Of a stretch of 64,000 nucleotides of DNA, positions 1 to 8,938 are shown piece by piece. The translations under genes and the position numbers were made by a program. The notes beneath the pieces are model-generated. The model made no database searches and was not told the DNA's origin. It worked only from the letters and a program-made list of their open reading frames with translations. Numbering within the stretch: the stretch's first letter is position 1; each line of letters opens with the position of its first letter. Source of the DNA: Candidatus Nitricoxidireducens bremensis (lineage in GTDB: Bacteria > Pseudomonadota > Gammaproteobacteria > Burkholderiales > Rhodocyclaceae); the NCBI GenBank assembly GCA_030247725.1, contig JAOTRT010000003.1, positions 124,001 to 188,000 on the forward strand. The letters run 5' to 3'.

Positions 1-348
1 CTGGGTGGACAGGCGGGCACCCTTGCTGCCGATGGGGTCCTTGAGGACCTGGACCTTGAGGTTCTGGCCCTCCGAGAGGATCTTCTCGATGGGCCGGGGT
101 TCGTGTCCGTTGCCGTGCCTTTCCTCCCAGATGTCGGCCACGTGCAGGAAGGCGGTGCGTTCCAGACCCACGTCGATGAAGGCCGACTGCATGCCCGGCA
201 GCACGCGCACGACGCGGCCGTAGTAGATGTTGCCGACGATGCCGCGGCTGTTGGTGCGCTCGATGTGGAGCTCCTGCACCGTACCCTGCTCCATGAGGGC
301 GACGCGGGTCTCCTGGGGCGTGAAGTTGATGAGGAATTCTTCGCTCAT
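1..348 (-). CDS. rng: Ribonuclease G, N-terminal part (cut by window edge)
   Basis: RNase G is an endoribonuclease that matures the 5' end of 16S rRNA and degrades some mRNAs. The 116 residues visible are its amino end: a start MSEEFLINFTPQETRVAL, then the S1-like RNA-binding segment with GNIYYGRVVRVLPGMQSAF and a DVGLERTAFLHVADI stretch typical of the RNase E/G family. The catalytic domain lies beyond position 1. Its ATG overlaps the maf stop by 4 bases (ATGA), so it is the last visible gene of a minus-strand operon starting near nadD or earlier. The family call is firm. RNase G rather than RNase E rests on the short N-terminus and the maf neighbourhood. Confidence 0.93.
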   Translation of the reverse strand, partial: MSEEFLINFTPQETRVALMEQGTVQELHIERTNSRGIVGNIYYGRVVRVLPGMQSAFIDVGLERTAFLHVADIWEERHGNGHEPRPIEKILSEGQNLKVQVLKDPIGSKGARLSTQ

Positions 349-962
349 AGGGGATAGCCGAAGCGGCGCAGCAGGAGGGTGGTTTCGCACAGGGGCAGGC
401 CGACGATGCCCGAGGGCGAGCCCGCGATGGCCTCGACGAACATGGCGGCATGGCCCTGGAGGCCATAGGCGCCGGCCTTGTCCATGGGTTCGCCGCTGAT
501 GACGTAACGGCGGATCTCCTCGGCTTCGAGGGGACGGAAGCGCACTTCGCTGATGCTGGCGACGCATTCCAGTTTCTCGCCGTGGGCCAGGGCGACGGCG
601 GTGATGACCCGGTGGCTGCGGCCCGACAGGCGGCGCAGGATCGCGCTGGCGTCCGCTTCGTCCTGCGGCTTGCCGATGATCTCGCCGTCCATATCGAGGG
701 TCGTGTCGGCGGAAAGCACCGGCCGGGCGGCCAGTTTGCGCAGGGACGCCAGCCGCAGGCCATGCAGGGCCTTGGCGCTGGCGACGCGCCGCGCGTAGGC
801 TTCGGGCGCTTCGCCGGGCCGGAAACTCTCGTCCACTTCCGGGTCTTCCCGCGGGCCGCCGCGGAACAGCATCAGGTCGAAGCGGACGCCGATCTGGGTC
901 AGCAGTTCGCGTCGGCGCGGGCTGCGCGAGGCCAGATAGATGCGGGGTTCCATGGGCGCCAT
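345..962 (-). CDS. maf: Maf/YhdE family nucleoside triphosphate pyrophosphatase
   Basis: Hydrolyses non-canonical or excess nucleoside triphosphates to monophosphates. YhdE-type members act on dTTP, UTP and modified pyrimidine nucleotides, and the family was first noticed for effects on septum formation. The 205-residue protein has the signature ASRSPRR at residues 11-17, the acidic motif SADTT (Asp86) followed by GEIIGKP, and the C-terminal block SPSGIVGLPL. The start at 962 lies one base after the rlmH stop; a second ATG nine bases further in (953) is equally plausible. It ends in a 4-base overlap with rng. The exact substrate class (YhdE or YceF type) is inferred. Confidence 0.93.
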   Translation of the reverse strand: MAPMEPRIYLASRSPRRRELLTQIGVRFDLMLFRGGPREDPEVDESFRPGEAPEAYARRVASAKALHGLRLASLRKLAARPVLSADTTLDMDGEIIGKPQDEADASAILRRLSGRSHRVITAVALAHGEKLECVASISEVRFRPLEAEEIRRYVISGEPMDKAGAYGLQGHAAMFVEAIAGSPSGIVGLPLCETTLLLRRFGYPL

Positions 963-963
963 T

Positions 964-1434
964 CTAATCCCGGTGGTAAGGGTGGCCCTTCAGCAGGCTG
1001 ACGGCCCGGTAGAGCGCCTCGGCGAGCATCACGCGGGCCATGCCGTGGGGCAGGGTCAGGCTGGACAGACGCATGGTTTCCGTCGCCTCCTTCTTGAACT
1101 GGGCATCGAGACCGTCGGGGCCGCCGATGACGAAGGCCACGTCGTCGCCCTCGGCGGTCCACGCCGTCAGGCGCTCGAAGAGCGCGCGCGTCGTCAGGTC
1201 GCGGCCGTGCTCGTCCAGGACCACACGGCGGCAGCGGGGCGGCAGGGCGGCCCGCAGACGCTCGGCCTCGGCGGCCATCATGACGACCACCGGTTTGCCG
1301 CTGGTGCGTGGCTCGGGCTTGACCTCCACCAGTTCCAGGGGCAGTTCCCGCGGCATGCGCTTGGCGTACTCGGCGAAGCCCGCATCCACCCAGGGAGGCA
1401 TGCGCGTGCCGACTGCCACCACCGCCAGTTTCAC
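964..1434 (-). CDS. rlmH: 23S rRNA (pseudouridine1915-N3)-methyltransferase RlmH
   Basis: SPOUT-class methyltransferase that methylates pseudouridine 1915 of 23S rRNA, using SAM, on assembled 70S ribosomes. At 156 residues it matches the usual length of about 155. The knotted SAM-binding C-terminus is clear: [10 protein letters not shown], then [17 protein letters not shown] and the terminal GHPYHRD. I place the start at the GTG at 1434, because the product then begins KLAVVAVG as in the family and the GTG overlaps the rsfS stop as GTGA. The longer open frame upstream is only rsfS read out of frame. Translationally coupled to rsfS, as in many proteobacteria. Confidence 0.94.
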   Translation of the reverse strand: MKLAVVAVGTRMPPWVDAGFAEYAKRMPRELPLELVEVKPEPRTSGKPVVVMMAAEAERLRAALPPRCRRVVLDEHGRDLTTRALFERLTAWTAEGDDVAFVIGGPDGLDAQFKKEATETMRLSSLTLPHGMARVMLAEALYRAVSLLKGHPYHRD

Positions 1435-1793
1435 GCGTCGGGCTCGGCCGCCGCCTTGGCGGCCCGCTTCGGCTTGGTCTGCCAAAGCTCTTCGAGGTTG
1501 TAGTAGCTGCGCACCGCCGGCTGCATGACATGGACGACGATACTGCCCAGGTCCACCAGGACCCACTCGCCGGTATCCGCGCCCTCGACGCCGACAACCT
1601 CGCCGCCCGCTTCGCGGACCTTGTCCTCCACGCTGCGGGCAAGGGATTTCACCTGGCGGTTGGAGCTGCCGGTGGCGACGATGATGCGGTCGAAGAGGGA
1701 AGTGAGCTTGGTGGTGTTGATGACTTCGATGTCCTCGCCCTTGATGTCTTCGAGGGCGGCGACGGCGATTTTCTGAAGCTTGCGAACGTCCAT
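1431..1793 (-). CDS. rsfS: Ribosomal silencing factor RsfS
   Basis: RsfS (DUF143/Iojap family) binds ribosomal protein L14 on the large subunit and blocks subunit joining when nutrients are short. The 120-residue product shows the family core: an amino helix with [16 protein letters not shown], the strand-helix [17 protein letters not shown], and [17 protein letters not shown] followed by [10 protein letters not shown]. An Ala/Lys-rich tail of about 12 residues follows. It sits three bases after the nadD stop and overlaps rlmH, the conserved nadD-rsfS-rlmH order. Confidence 0.95.
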   Translation of the reverse strand: MDVRKLQKIAVAALEDIKGEDIEVINTTKLTSLFDRIIVATGSSNRQVKSLARSVEDKVREAGGEVVGVEGADTGEWVLVDLGSIVVHVMQPAVRSYYNLEELWQTKPKRAAKAAAEPDA

Positions 1794-1796
1794 GGG

Positions 1797-2468
1797 TCAG
1801 GCCGAATAGAGGTGGTTGCGGAGAATATAGTCGAGAACGCCGGGCGGCAGCAAATCGGCGAGGCCGGCCTTGCTGCCCGATCGCAGGTGTTCCCGCACCA
1901 TGGTAGCGGAAAGGTCCGGCGGTTCCACCGGCTCGATCTCGAAGCCGACGATGCTGCCCGCCGGGGCGGTGGTCAGGACGCTGACCCGACCGCTGCTGCG
2001 GGCGCGGTAGATGTCGGCGAGGGGCGGCGCCAGCGCGGCGGCGGCGATCTCGGCACCGGGGCGCGCCGCCACCGCCACATGGGCGAGACGGAAGATTTCC
2101 TGCCAGCGGTACCAGGAGGGCAGGCCGAGAAAGGCGTCGGCGCCCACCAGCAGCACGAGGGGACGGTCGGCGCCGAATTGGCGGCGCAGGCGCTCCAGCG
2201 TCGGTACCGTGTAGCTCGGCGCACCGCTGTCCACATCTCCCGTGTCCACCGTAAAGCGCGGCTCGTCGGCAACGGCGAGCTGGACCATGGCGAGCCGGTG
2301 TTCGGCGGCGGCATGGGGCGGATGGCGGTGGGAGGGTTGCCCGGCGGGCACCCAGGTGACGGCGGCGAGGCGCAACTGCCCGAGTGCTGCGCGCGCCAGG
2401 TGCAGGTGGGCGCGATGAACCGGATCGAAGGTGCCGCCCAGGATGCCGAGCGGACCCGGGCTACTCAT
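1797..2468 (-). CDS. nadD: Nicotinate-nucleotide adenylyltransferase
   Basis: Joins nicotinic acid mononucleotide with ATP to form deamido-NAD in NAD biosynthesis, in the cytoplasm. The 223-residue protein opens with the nucleotidyltransferase signature [11 protein letters not shown] at residues 11-21 (the second His sits in RAH where many relatives have GH). It carries the C-terminal [10 protein letters not shown] segment corresponding to the ISST-x-IR motif. Its first eight bases overlap the end of the upstream membrane-protein gene. Length and motifs agree with NadD rather than CoaD or NadM. Confidence 0.95.
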   Translation of the reverse strand: MSSPGPLGILGGTFDPVHRAHLHLARAALGQLRLAAVTWVPAGQPSHRHPPHAAAEHRLAMVQLAVADEPRFTVDTGDVDSGAPSYTVPTLERLRRQFGADRPLVLLVGADAFLGLPSWYRWQEIFRLAHVAVAARPGAEIAAAALAPPLADIYRARSSGRVSVLTTAPAGSIVGFEIEPVEPPDLSATMVREHLRSGSKAGLADLLPPGVLDYILRNHLYSA

Positions 2469-3246
2469 CGGACTCCGCGACGGCCGCGGGCTCGGCTGGC
2501 GGCGCGCCGTGGAAAATGTCGCGATAGCCGACGTAGAGGCTGGCGGCGAGGGCAGGTGCCAGGACGAACACCATCAGCATGCGCATCACGAGGTAGACCA
2601 CGTTGCCGGCGAATTTCGAGAGCATGCTGCCGATGACGAGGACGACCCCGGGAATGGCGACCGCCACCAGGGCGAGGGCAAGGCCGTAGGCCGCCATGGC
2701 CCGCCAGTTGCGCCAGCAGGCGATGAAGCTGAAGAAGACGGACTTCGCCGGCGGCACGCCGTCCCAGCCGGTCAGGTAGGGAGCGAACATGAAGGCCATC
2801 AGCAGGGGCGTGGCCAATGCCAGCAGCTTCAGCAGGGTCCAGAGAAGCTCGGGATCGTCGCCCTTCTCCAGATCGCCGATGCTCATGCCGCCGCCTTCGA
2901 GCAGCAGCATCACGCCCACCAGGCTGAAGGCGCCCAGCAGGTGCAGGCCGCCCAGGCGCAGCAGGGCGACGCCGTTGCCGGTGACGCCGTGCAGCAGGGC
3001 CGCCTTGCTCAGGGGACCGCGCCGATCCACCAGGCGCGCACCATTGGCGACGATGAGGGTGAGGACCGGCAAGGCAAGGGGCAGGATGAAGGGGCTCACC
3101 GAAGGCAGCAACTGCATGCCGAGCTGCACCAACAGCAGGTAGCTCAGGGTCAGCGCCGTCAGCAGCGGCGGATTGCGCCGGAACAGGTGGAAGCCGGCGG
3201 CGAGCCAGAACGCTCCGCGACGCGCCGGCAGGCGGTGGGCCTGCAT
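2461..3246 (-). CDS. BPSS1780-family multi-pass membrane protein
   Basis: A 261-residue integral membrane protein of the kind annotated in betaproteobacteria as the BPSS1780 family, with no assigned function that I know of. The start MQAHRLPARRGAFWLAAGF is typical. About six hydrophobic stretches follow (for example LLTALTLSYLLLVQLGMQLL, PFILPLALPVLTLIV and MAFMFAPYL). The C-terminal tail is short, Ala/Glu-rich and polar. It overlaps nadD by eight bases and lies four bases after the DUF2782 gene, so it belongs to the same transcription unit. Family assignment is from overall pattern, not from a catalytic motif. Confidence 0.8.
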   Translation of the reverse strand: MQAHRLPARRGAFWLAAGFHLFRRNPPLLTALTLSYLLLVQLGMQLLPSVSPFILPLALPVLTLIVANGARLVDRRGPLSKAALLHGVTGNGVALLRLGGLHLLGAFSLVGVMLLLEGGGMSIGDLEKGDDPELLWTLLKLLALATPLLMAFMFAPYLTGWDGVPPAKSVFFSFIACWRNWRAMAAYGLALALVAVAIPGVVLVIGSMLSKFAGNVVYLVMRMLMVFVLAPALAASLYVGYRDIFHGAPPAEPAAVAESDE

Positions 3247-3250
3247 GGGG

Positions 3251-3595
3251 TCAGAAGGTGCCGATCACCCACATGGGGACGCGCAAGGCCGGATCGAGGA
3301 ATTCCTGGCGCGTCCAGCTGCCGTCGCCCTTGGGCTCCACCAGGTAGTAGGGAGTGCCGTGGGGCGGCGTCACCTTGATCATGTAGAGCTTGCCGTTGAT
3401 GCGGTACTGCTCTTCCTTGTTCTCGCCGTTCCTGACGATCGTCACCTGGGGTTCCAGCGCCGGATCGTAGGCCCCCATGGGCGGCGGCGGCACGTCGGGC
3501 AGCGGCTGCAGGTCGGCAGGCCGGTTCTGCGCGGCAACCGGCAGGGCGGCGACGAGGGTCAGGACGGCGAAAAACGCGGGAAACGGGCGGCGCAT
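3251..3595 (-). CDS. Secreted DUF2782-domain protein
   Basis: A 114-residue exported protein. The first 22 residues form a Sec-type signal peptide ending in LPVAAQ. The mature part begins with a proline-rich linker and continues with the compact DUF2782 core (PQVTIVRNGENKEEQYRING, then LYMIKVTPPHGTPYYLVEP and the end RVPMWVIGTF). DUF2782 proteins are common in beta- and gammaproteobacteria, often near polA; their role is not known to me. A strong Shine-Dalgarno (GAGAGGAAA, 3601-3609 in complement) precedes the ATG. A TAGAAT box at 3620-3625 in complement could be a local -10. Confidence 0.82.
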   Translation of the reverse strand: MRRPFPAFFAVLTLVAALPVAAQNRPADLQPLPDVPPPPMGAYDPALEPQVTIVRNGENKEEQYRINGKLYMIKVTPPHGTPYYLVEPKGDGSWTRQEFLDPALRVPMWVIGTF

Positions 3596-3632
3596 GGGGA
3601 TTTCCTCTCGGGATGGCCCATTCTAGCAGAGC

Positions 3633-4364
3633 TCAAAGATTCAACAGGAGTTCGTGCTCCTCGGGCAGGCGCGCGAAACCGCGGGTTTCGTAGTACTGGA
3701 AGATCGAGGCAACGATGCATTCGGGATCGTCGATGACGCTGATGAGATCCATGTCTTCCGGATTGATCATGCCCTCGCTGACCAGCTTGTCGCGGAACCA
3801 GTCCAGCAGGCCGGCCCAGAAGTCGCTGCCGACGAGGATCAGCGGAATGCGCGGCGACTTGCGCGTCTGGATCAGGGTGAGGGATTCCAACAGCTCGTCG
3901 AGGGTGCCGAAACCGCCGGGCATCACCACATAGGCCGTGGCGAATCGCACGAACATGTACTTGCGCGCGAAGAAATGGCGGAAGCTCTGGGAGATGTCCT
4001 GGTAGAGGTTGGCCTTCTGCTCCATGGGCAGCTGGATGTTGAGGCCGATGGACGGGCTCTTGCCCTCGAAGGCGCCCTTGTTGGCCGCCTCCATGACGCC
4101 GGGACCGCCGCCGGAGATGACGGCGAAGCCCGCATCCGACAGCAGACGCGCGATGCGCTCGGTGAGCCGGTAGGTGCCGCTGTCCCGCGTCACGCGGGCG
4201 CTGCCGAAGATGCTGACGGCGGGCCGCACGGCGGCGAGGCGGTCGGTGGCCTCGACGAACTCTGACATAATGCCGAAGACGCGCCATGCCTCGCGGGCCG
4301 TCGCGCCCGGCGCTGCCTGGTTGAAGTCGAGGTAACTCGGCAACTTGTCCTTTGCGCTCATCAT
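3633..4364 (-). CDS. LOG-family protein (TIGR00730; putative nucleotide 5'-monophosphate phosphoribohydrolase)
   Basis: A 243-residue Rossmann-fold protein of the Lonely Guy family. Related enzymes cleave the N-glycosidic bond of cytokinin riboside monophosphates or purine/pyrimidine monophosphates. The diagnostic motif PGGFGTLDEL is present, preceded by SGGGPGVMEAANKGAF, which contributes the phosphate-binding loop. The product starts MMSAKDKLPSYLDF. The gene diverges from polA with only 15 bases between start codons, so its control elements must overlap the 5' end of polA. Specificity cannot be read from the sequence. Confidence is high for the family and low for the substrate. Confidence 0.88.
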   Translation of the reverse strand: MMSAKDKLPSYLDFNQAAPGATAREAWRVFGIMSEFVEATDRLAAVRPAVSIFGSARVTRDSGTYRLTERIARLLSDAGFAVISGGGPGVMEAANKGAFEGKSPSIGLNIQLPMEQKANLYQDISQSFRHFFARKYMFVRFATAYVVMPGGFGTLDELLESLTLIQTRKSPRIPLILVGSDFWAGLLDWFRDKLVSEGMINPEDMDLISVIDDPECIVASIFQYYETRGFARLPEEHELLLNL

Positions 4365-4379
4365 GCGGGTGCCTGCTCC

Positions 4380-7070
4380 ATGTCCATGCTGCTTCTAGTC
4401 GATGGGTCTTCCTATCTCTACCGCGCTTTCCATGCCCTGCCCGACCTGAGGAACAAGGCCGGCGAGCCCACGGGCGCCGTCTATGGCGTCATCGCGATGC
4501 TACGTCGGCTCGAAGCCGACCACAAGGCCGACTACCGCGCCGTCGTCTTCGACGCCAAGGGCAAGACCTTCCGCGACGAATGGTACCCCGAGTACAAGGC
4601 CCATCGGCCGCCCATGCCCGAGGATCTGGTGGCCCAGATCGCGCCGCTGCACGACTGCATCCGGGCGCTGGGCTGGCCCCTGATCATGATGGACGGCGTC
4701 GAGGCCGACGACGTCATCGGCACCCTGGCGCAGCAGGCCGCCGCCGCCGGCATCGACACCCTGGTGTCCACCGGCGACAAGGACCTGGCCCAGCTCGTCA
4801 ATCCCCATGTGCGGCTCGTGAACACCATGACCAACGAGATGCTCGACGAGACCGGCGTGCTCGCCAAGTTCGGCGTCGCGCCGGACCGCATCGTGGACTA
4901 CCTGGCGTTGATGGGCGACAGCGTGGACGGCGTGCCCGGCGTCGAGAAGGTGGGGCCGAAGACCGCCGTTAAATGGCTGACCCAGTACGGCAGCCTCGAC
5001 GGCATCGTCGCCCATGCGGACGAGATCGGCGGCGTGGTGGGCGCCAACCTGAAGAGGCACCTGGACTTCCTGCCCCTGGGCCGCAAGCTGGTGACGGTGG
5101 CCTGCGACCTGGAACTGCCGGTGACGCCGGCGGCCCTGGCGCCCCAGCCCCACGACCGGGAGAAGCTGGCGGAACTCTTCGCCCGCCTCGAATTCAAGCA
5201 GTGGCTGCGGGAGGTCCAGTCCGAGACACCGGCCGCCGCGCCGGCGCCCCTGCAGGACGGCCATCGGGGCGGCTACGAGATTATCCTGACCCGGGCCCAA
5301 CTGGACGACTGGCGGGATCGCATCGAACGCGCGCCGCTGGTGTCCCTGGATACCGAGACCACCGACCTCGATCCCATGAAGGCGAAACTGGTGGGCATCT
5401 CCCTGGCGGTCACCCCCGGCGAAGCGGCCTACATTCCCGTCGGCCACGCCTACGCCGGGGTGCCGGACCAGCTACCGCTGGACGAGATGATGCAGGTGCT
5501 CAAGCCCTGGCTCGAATCGACGACGAAACCCAAGCTCGGCCAGCACCTCAAGTACGACCGCCACGTCTTCGCCAACCACGGCATTACTCTGCGCGGCATC
5601 GCCGAGGACACCCTGCTCCAGTCCTATATCCTCGAATCGGACAAGCCCCACGACCTGGGCTCCCTGGCAGCGCGCCACTGCGGGCTGGCCACCATCGCCT
5701 ACGACGACGTGACGGGCAAGGGCGCCTCCCGCATTTCCTTCGCCGAGGTGCCGCTGGAGCGGGCCGCCGAATACGCGGCCGAGGACGCCGACGTCACCCT
5801 GCGCGTGCACCAGACCCTGGCGCCACGCTTGGCCGAGGAGCAGAAACTCGACAGCCTCTATCGCGATATCGAACTGCCGGTGGCCGAAATCCTCTGGCGC
5901 ATGGAGCGCAACGGCGTGCTCATCGACGTCTTCGCCCTTGCCGCCCAGAGCGACGAACTCGGCCGCAAGCTCATGGCCATCGAGACCGAAGCCCACCAGC
6001 TCGCCGGCCAGCCCTTCAACCTCAACTCGCCGAAGCAGCTCGCCGAAATTCTCTTCGAGCGCCAGGGCCTGCCCGTCGTCAAGCGTACGGCCACGAAGGC
6101 ACCGTCCACCGACGAAGAGGTGCTGGAACAACTGGCCCTCGACTACCCGTTGCCGAAGAAGCTGCTGGAATTCCGCAGCCTCGCCAAGCTCAAGGGCACC
6201 TACACCGACAAGCTGCCGCGTATGGTGAACCCGGCCACCGGCCGCGTGCATACCAGCTTCGCCCAGGCCACCGCCGTCACCGGCCGGCTGGCAAGCTCCG
6301 ACCCCAATCTGCAGAACATCCCCGTGCGCACCGCCGAGGGTCGCCGCATCCGCTCCGCCTTCATCGCGCCGCCGGGCCATGCGCTGGTGTCGGCCGACTA
6401 CTCCCAGGTGGAGCTGCGCATCATGGCCCATCTGTCCAACGACGCCCGCCTGCTGGACGCCTTCGCCCGCGGCGAGGACGTGCATCGGGCGACGGCCGCC
6501 GAGATCTTCGGCATTACGCCGCTGGAAGTGGATTCGGACCAGCGCCGCGCCGCCAAGGTCATCAACTTCGGCCTCATCTACGGCATGAGCGCCTTCGGTC
6601 TTGCCCGCGAATTGGGCCTGGAGCGCAGCGCCGCCCAGGCCTACATGGACCGCTACTTCGCCCGCTATCCCGGCGTCACCCGCTACATGGACGAAACGCG
6701 CCAGGCGGCGCGGGAGAAAGGCTACGTGGAAACCGTCTTCGGCCGCCGCCTCTGGCTGCCGGAAATCCGCTCCAGCAACGTGGGCCGCCGCCAGGGCGCC
6801 GAACGCGCCGCCATCAACGCGCCCATGCAGGGCACGGCCGCCGACCTCATCAAGCTGGCCATGATCGCCGTGCAGGGCTGGCTAGACGAGCAGCAGCTGG
6901 CAACGCGGTTGATCCTGCAGGTACACGACGAACTGGTGCTGGAAGTGCCGGAAGGCGAGTTGCACCGGGTGAAGGAAGCCCTGCCCAAGCTCATGGGTGG
7001 CGTGGCGAAGCTGGCGGTGCCGCTTCTGGTGGATGTGGGCGTCGGTCGCAACTGGGAGGAGGCCCACTGA
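4380..7070 (+). CDS. polA: DNA polymerase I
   Basis: Three-domain repair and Okazaki-fragment polymerase of 896 residues. The 5'-3' exonuclease occupies roughly residues 1-290 (LLLVDGSSYLYRAFHALP near the start; TGDKDLAQLV; LMGDSVDGVPGVEKVGPKTA). The 3'-5' proofreading domain follows (about 305-500), with the metal-binding SLDTETTDLDPM intact near residue 322. The polymerase domain has motif A (LVSADYSQVELRIMAHLS), the O-helix (RRAAKVINFGLIYGMS) and motif C (LQVHDELVLEVPE). All three activities therefore look functional. An in-frame ATG at 4386 (MLLLVDGS) is an equally good start. It converges on the SGNH gene downstream. Confidence 0.97.
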   Translation: MSMLLLVDGSSYLYRAFHALPDLRNKAGEPTGAVYGVIAMLRRLEADHKADYRAVVFDAKGKTFRDEWYPEYKAHRPPMPEDLVAQIAPLHDCIRALGWPLIMMDGVEADDVIGTLAQQAAAAGIDTLVSTGDKDLAQLVNPHVRLVNTMTNEMLDETGVLAKFGVAPDRIVDYLALMGDSVDGVPGVEKVGPKTAVKWLTQYGSLDGIVAHADEIGGVVGANLKRHLDFLPLGRKLVTVACDLELPVTPAALAPQPHDREKLAELFARLEFKQWLREVQSETPAAAPAPLQDGHRGGYEIILTRAQLDDWRDRIERAPLVSLDTETTDLDPMKAKLVGISLAVTPGEAAYIPVGHAYAGVPDQLPLDEMMQVLKPWLESTTKPKLGQHLKYDRHVFANHGITLRGIAEDTLLQSYILESDKPHDLGSLAARHCGLATIAYDDVTGKGASRISFAEVPLERAAEYAAEDADVTLRVHQTLAPRLAEEQKLDSLYRDIELPVAEILWRMERNGVLIDVFALAAQSDELGRKLMAIETEAHQLAGQPFNLNSPKQLAEILFERQGLPVVKRTATKAPSTDEEVLEQLALDYPLPKKLLEFRSLAKLKGTYTDKLPRMVNPATGRVHTSFAQATAVTGRLASSDPNLQNIPVRTAEGRRIRSAFIAPPGHALVSADYSQVELRIMAHLSNDARLLDAFARGEDVHRATAAEIFGITPLEVDSDQRRAAKVINFGLIYGMSAFGLARELGLERSAAQAYMDRYFARYPGVTRYMDETRQAAREKGYVETVFGRRLWLPEIRSSNVGRRQGAERAAINAPMQGTAADLIKLAMIAVQGWLDEQQLATRLILQVHDELVLEVPEGELHRVKEALPKLMGGVAKLAVPLLVDVGVGRNWEEAH

Positions 7071-7109
7071 ACGGCTTTCGCGGCGGGCTAGAACTCCTGC
7101 CTGAAGCGC

Positions 7110-8366
7110 TCAGCGAAAAGGCGCGCCACCGAATCGCTTGAGTGCACTCGCGACTTCGGCAGCGGCGACGGCCTGCCCACGATCACTCCAATGAGCATCT
7201 CCGTAATGGAAGAAGTACGTGTTGCAGTCCTTCGTCGCCAGGACATCGAACAGGTTGATCACGGATATTCCCGCATCGCGGGCGGCTTCGGTTGCAATCC
7301 TGGTGAGGGCGTGCCGGTCATAGAAGGGAAACGCGGCCCGGTCCGCCGACCAGTCGTAGTTCTCGCAGGCATCCATCGGCGCCGGGACGACCATCACTGC
7401 GAAGGGAACCCCGCTCTTGGCGAGGCGCAGCTTGGCGAGCCGCAGAAAATCCCGCATCAACTCCGCCTTGTAGCGCGCCGACGGCGACGAGGGCTCGGTG
7501 GCGATATCGGCGTCGAAGCCGTCGTTGAATAGATTGTGGACCGTACGGTCGCCTTCCTTCGCCAGTTGGACGTACTCGGCTTCCCGCTGGCCGAGCCAGC
7601 GTTTCCATTCATCGATGGAATTCGCCACCGCCTGACCTTGGGGCGGCTTGTTCGAGAAGGCACTGCGCAATATCTGCTTGAGTTCTGCGACTATCGCTCG
7701 GGTCTTCAGTCGCTTGCTCTTTTTTTCGGCGTCGGCGAACTCGGCAACCAGGGCTTCGCTGATCTTCGGCTGGTGGTCGGCGAGACTGCCGTCGGGGGTC
7801 CGCAGGAAGAGCTTGTTGCGCAGCAAGTCGCCGTAGTCGTTGCCCGTGTAGATCGACAGCAGCAGGAAATCCGGCTTTGTCGCCGGAAGATCCCGCTCGA
7901 TGCGCTTCAGGGCCTGATCCGGCCCGTAGCCGGAAACACCGGCGTTGATAACCTGGAAATCCCTGCCGAAGGCCGTGGCGAGGTCTTTTTCCAGGCGGCC
8001 GGAGAAAGTGTTCTCCTCCTTGCTGTATTCGGCCTCGATGAACGAGTCGCCATAGACCACGATGCGGGAACCGGACATCAGAGGCCGGTCAGGTCCGCGA
8101 TGTCCATGGCTGTTGAAACGCATCCAGACGGTTTCCTTGCCGTTTGCCGGATCGCGATGGAATATCTTCCGTGATTCGGGTACCGGGGCGAAAAGCAGCT
8201 CCCGGTCGAGAACCTTGGTGATCGTCCGCACAGGGTAGACGTAACGCCCCACAATCTCGGCGATTCCCACGGCGAACAACAAGGATAAAACCACGAGGGC
8301 GAGGTTAAGGAGCCAGTTCGGGACCGGCTGCAACGATTCTGCTGCTGGGGCGGGCTTCTTGTCCAA
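7110..8366 (-). CDS. Membrane-anchored SGNH/GDSL hydrolase-fold protein next to a carbamoyltransferase cassette
   Basis: A 418-residue protein with one N-terminal membrane anchor (about residues 17-37) and a periplasmic SGNH-type domain. Seen directly are block I YGDSFIE with the nucleophile Ser98, block III GND at 165-167, and the C-terminal DAHWSDRG with the Asp/His pair near 390-392. Such domains act as esterases or O-acyltransferases on glycans. I choose the TTG at 8366 (LDKKPAPAAE) because GGAG lies about nine bases upstream; the longer frame to 8516 adds an Arg-rich tail unlike the family. It diverges from the SxtJ-like gene. A role in glycan modification is inferred from neighbours; no substrate can be named. 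Confidence 0.78.
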   Translation of the reverse strand: MDKKPAPAAESLQPVPNWLLNLALVVLSLLFAVGIAEIVGRYVYPVRTITKVLDRELLFAPVPESRKIFHRDPANGKETVWMRFNSHGHRGPDRPLMSGSRIVVYGDSFIEAEYSKEENTFSGRLEKDLATAFGRDFQVINAGVSGYGPDQALKRIERDLPATKPDFLLLSIYTGNDYGDLLRNKLFLRTPDGSLADHQPKISEALVAEFADAEKKSKRLKTRAIVAELKQILRSAFSNKPPQGQAVANSIDEWKRWLGQREAEYVQLAKEGDRTVHNLFNDGFDADIATEPSSPSARYKAELMRDFLRLAKLRLAKSGVPFAVMVVPAPMDACENYDWSADRAAFPFYDRHALTRIATEAARDAGISVINLFDVLATKDCNTYFFHYGDAHWSDRGQAVAAAEVASALKRFGGAPFR

Positions 8367-8509
8367 GAAGCATCTCCGGAAAGTGTTCCGGCAGATGCCG
8401 GCGATGGGTCGCCAGATTCTATACCGGCGCGGCGCAAGGCTCACGACTGGGCGTGGGAGCGAATGTCGGCGATAATCGCGCCTCGTCCAATCCAATAGCG
8501 GCAATCCCG

Positions 8510-8929
8510 ATGGCAATCGAAAATCTGGAGCGCGAGGAGCACCTGACCGGCTCGACGGACCGGAATTTCGGTTTCGTCATAGCGGCTTTCCTTGCGATCA
8601 TTGGTCTATGGCCCCTGGCATCCGGCAGTGGAGTCCGCATCTGGGCGCTCCTGCCTGCCGCCGCCTTCCTGGTCCTCGCGCTGCTGCGTCCCCAGGCGCT
8701 TTCCGGATTGAACCGCCTCTGGATGCGTCTTGGCGTGCTGCTCAACCGCATCGTCAGTCCCCTGGCCCTCGGAGCGGTCTTCTTCCTCACCGTTCTGCCC
8801 ATCGGAGTCCTTATGCGCCTGGGCGGCAAGGACCCGTTGCGTCTCAGGTATGACCCCGCCGCAAAAAGCTACTGGGTCCCCCGGGAGCCGCCCGGCCCCG
8901 ATCCGAAAACCCTTGTCAATCAGTTCTGA
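8510..8929 (+). CDS. SxtJ-like membrane protein
   Basis: A 139-residue protein with two or three membrane segments (FVIAAFLAIIGLWPL; IWALLPAAAFLVLALL; LALGAVFFLTVLPIGVLM). It has a conserved-looking polar tail, RLGGKDPLRLRYDPAAKSYW. It resembles the SxtJ family, named for a saxitoxin-cluster gene that sits beside the carbamoyltransferase gene sxtI and has no demonstrated activity that I know of. The start is ATG 8510 (MAIENLEREEHL); the open frame before it reads as intergenic sequence. It is followed after nine bases by the DUF5989 gene and then the carbamoyltransferase, so the three form a small plus-strand operon. A supporting role in carbamoylation is inferred from that linkage only. Confidence 0.8.
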   Translation: MAIENLEREEHLTGSTDRNFGFVIAAFLAIIGLWPLASGSGVRIWALLPAAAFLVLALLRPQALSGLNRLWMRLGVLLNRIVSPLALGAVFFLTVLPIGVLMRLGGKDPLRLRYDPAAKSYWVPREPPGPDPKTLVNQF

Positions 8930-8938
8930 CCATCCATC

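Noticed and set aside
8453..8509. Upstream extension of the SxtJ-like protein to 8453
   Set aside because: The 19 added residues look like translated intergenic sequence. The ATG at 8510 gives the expected N-terminus.
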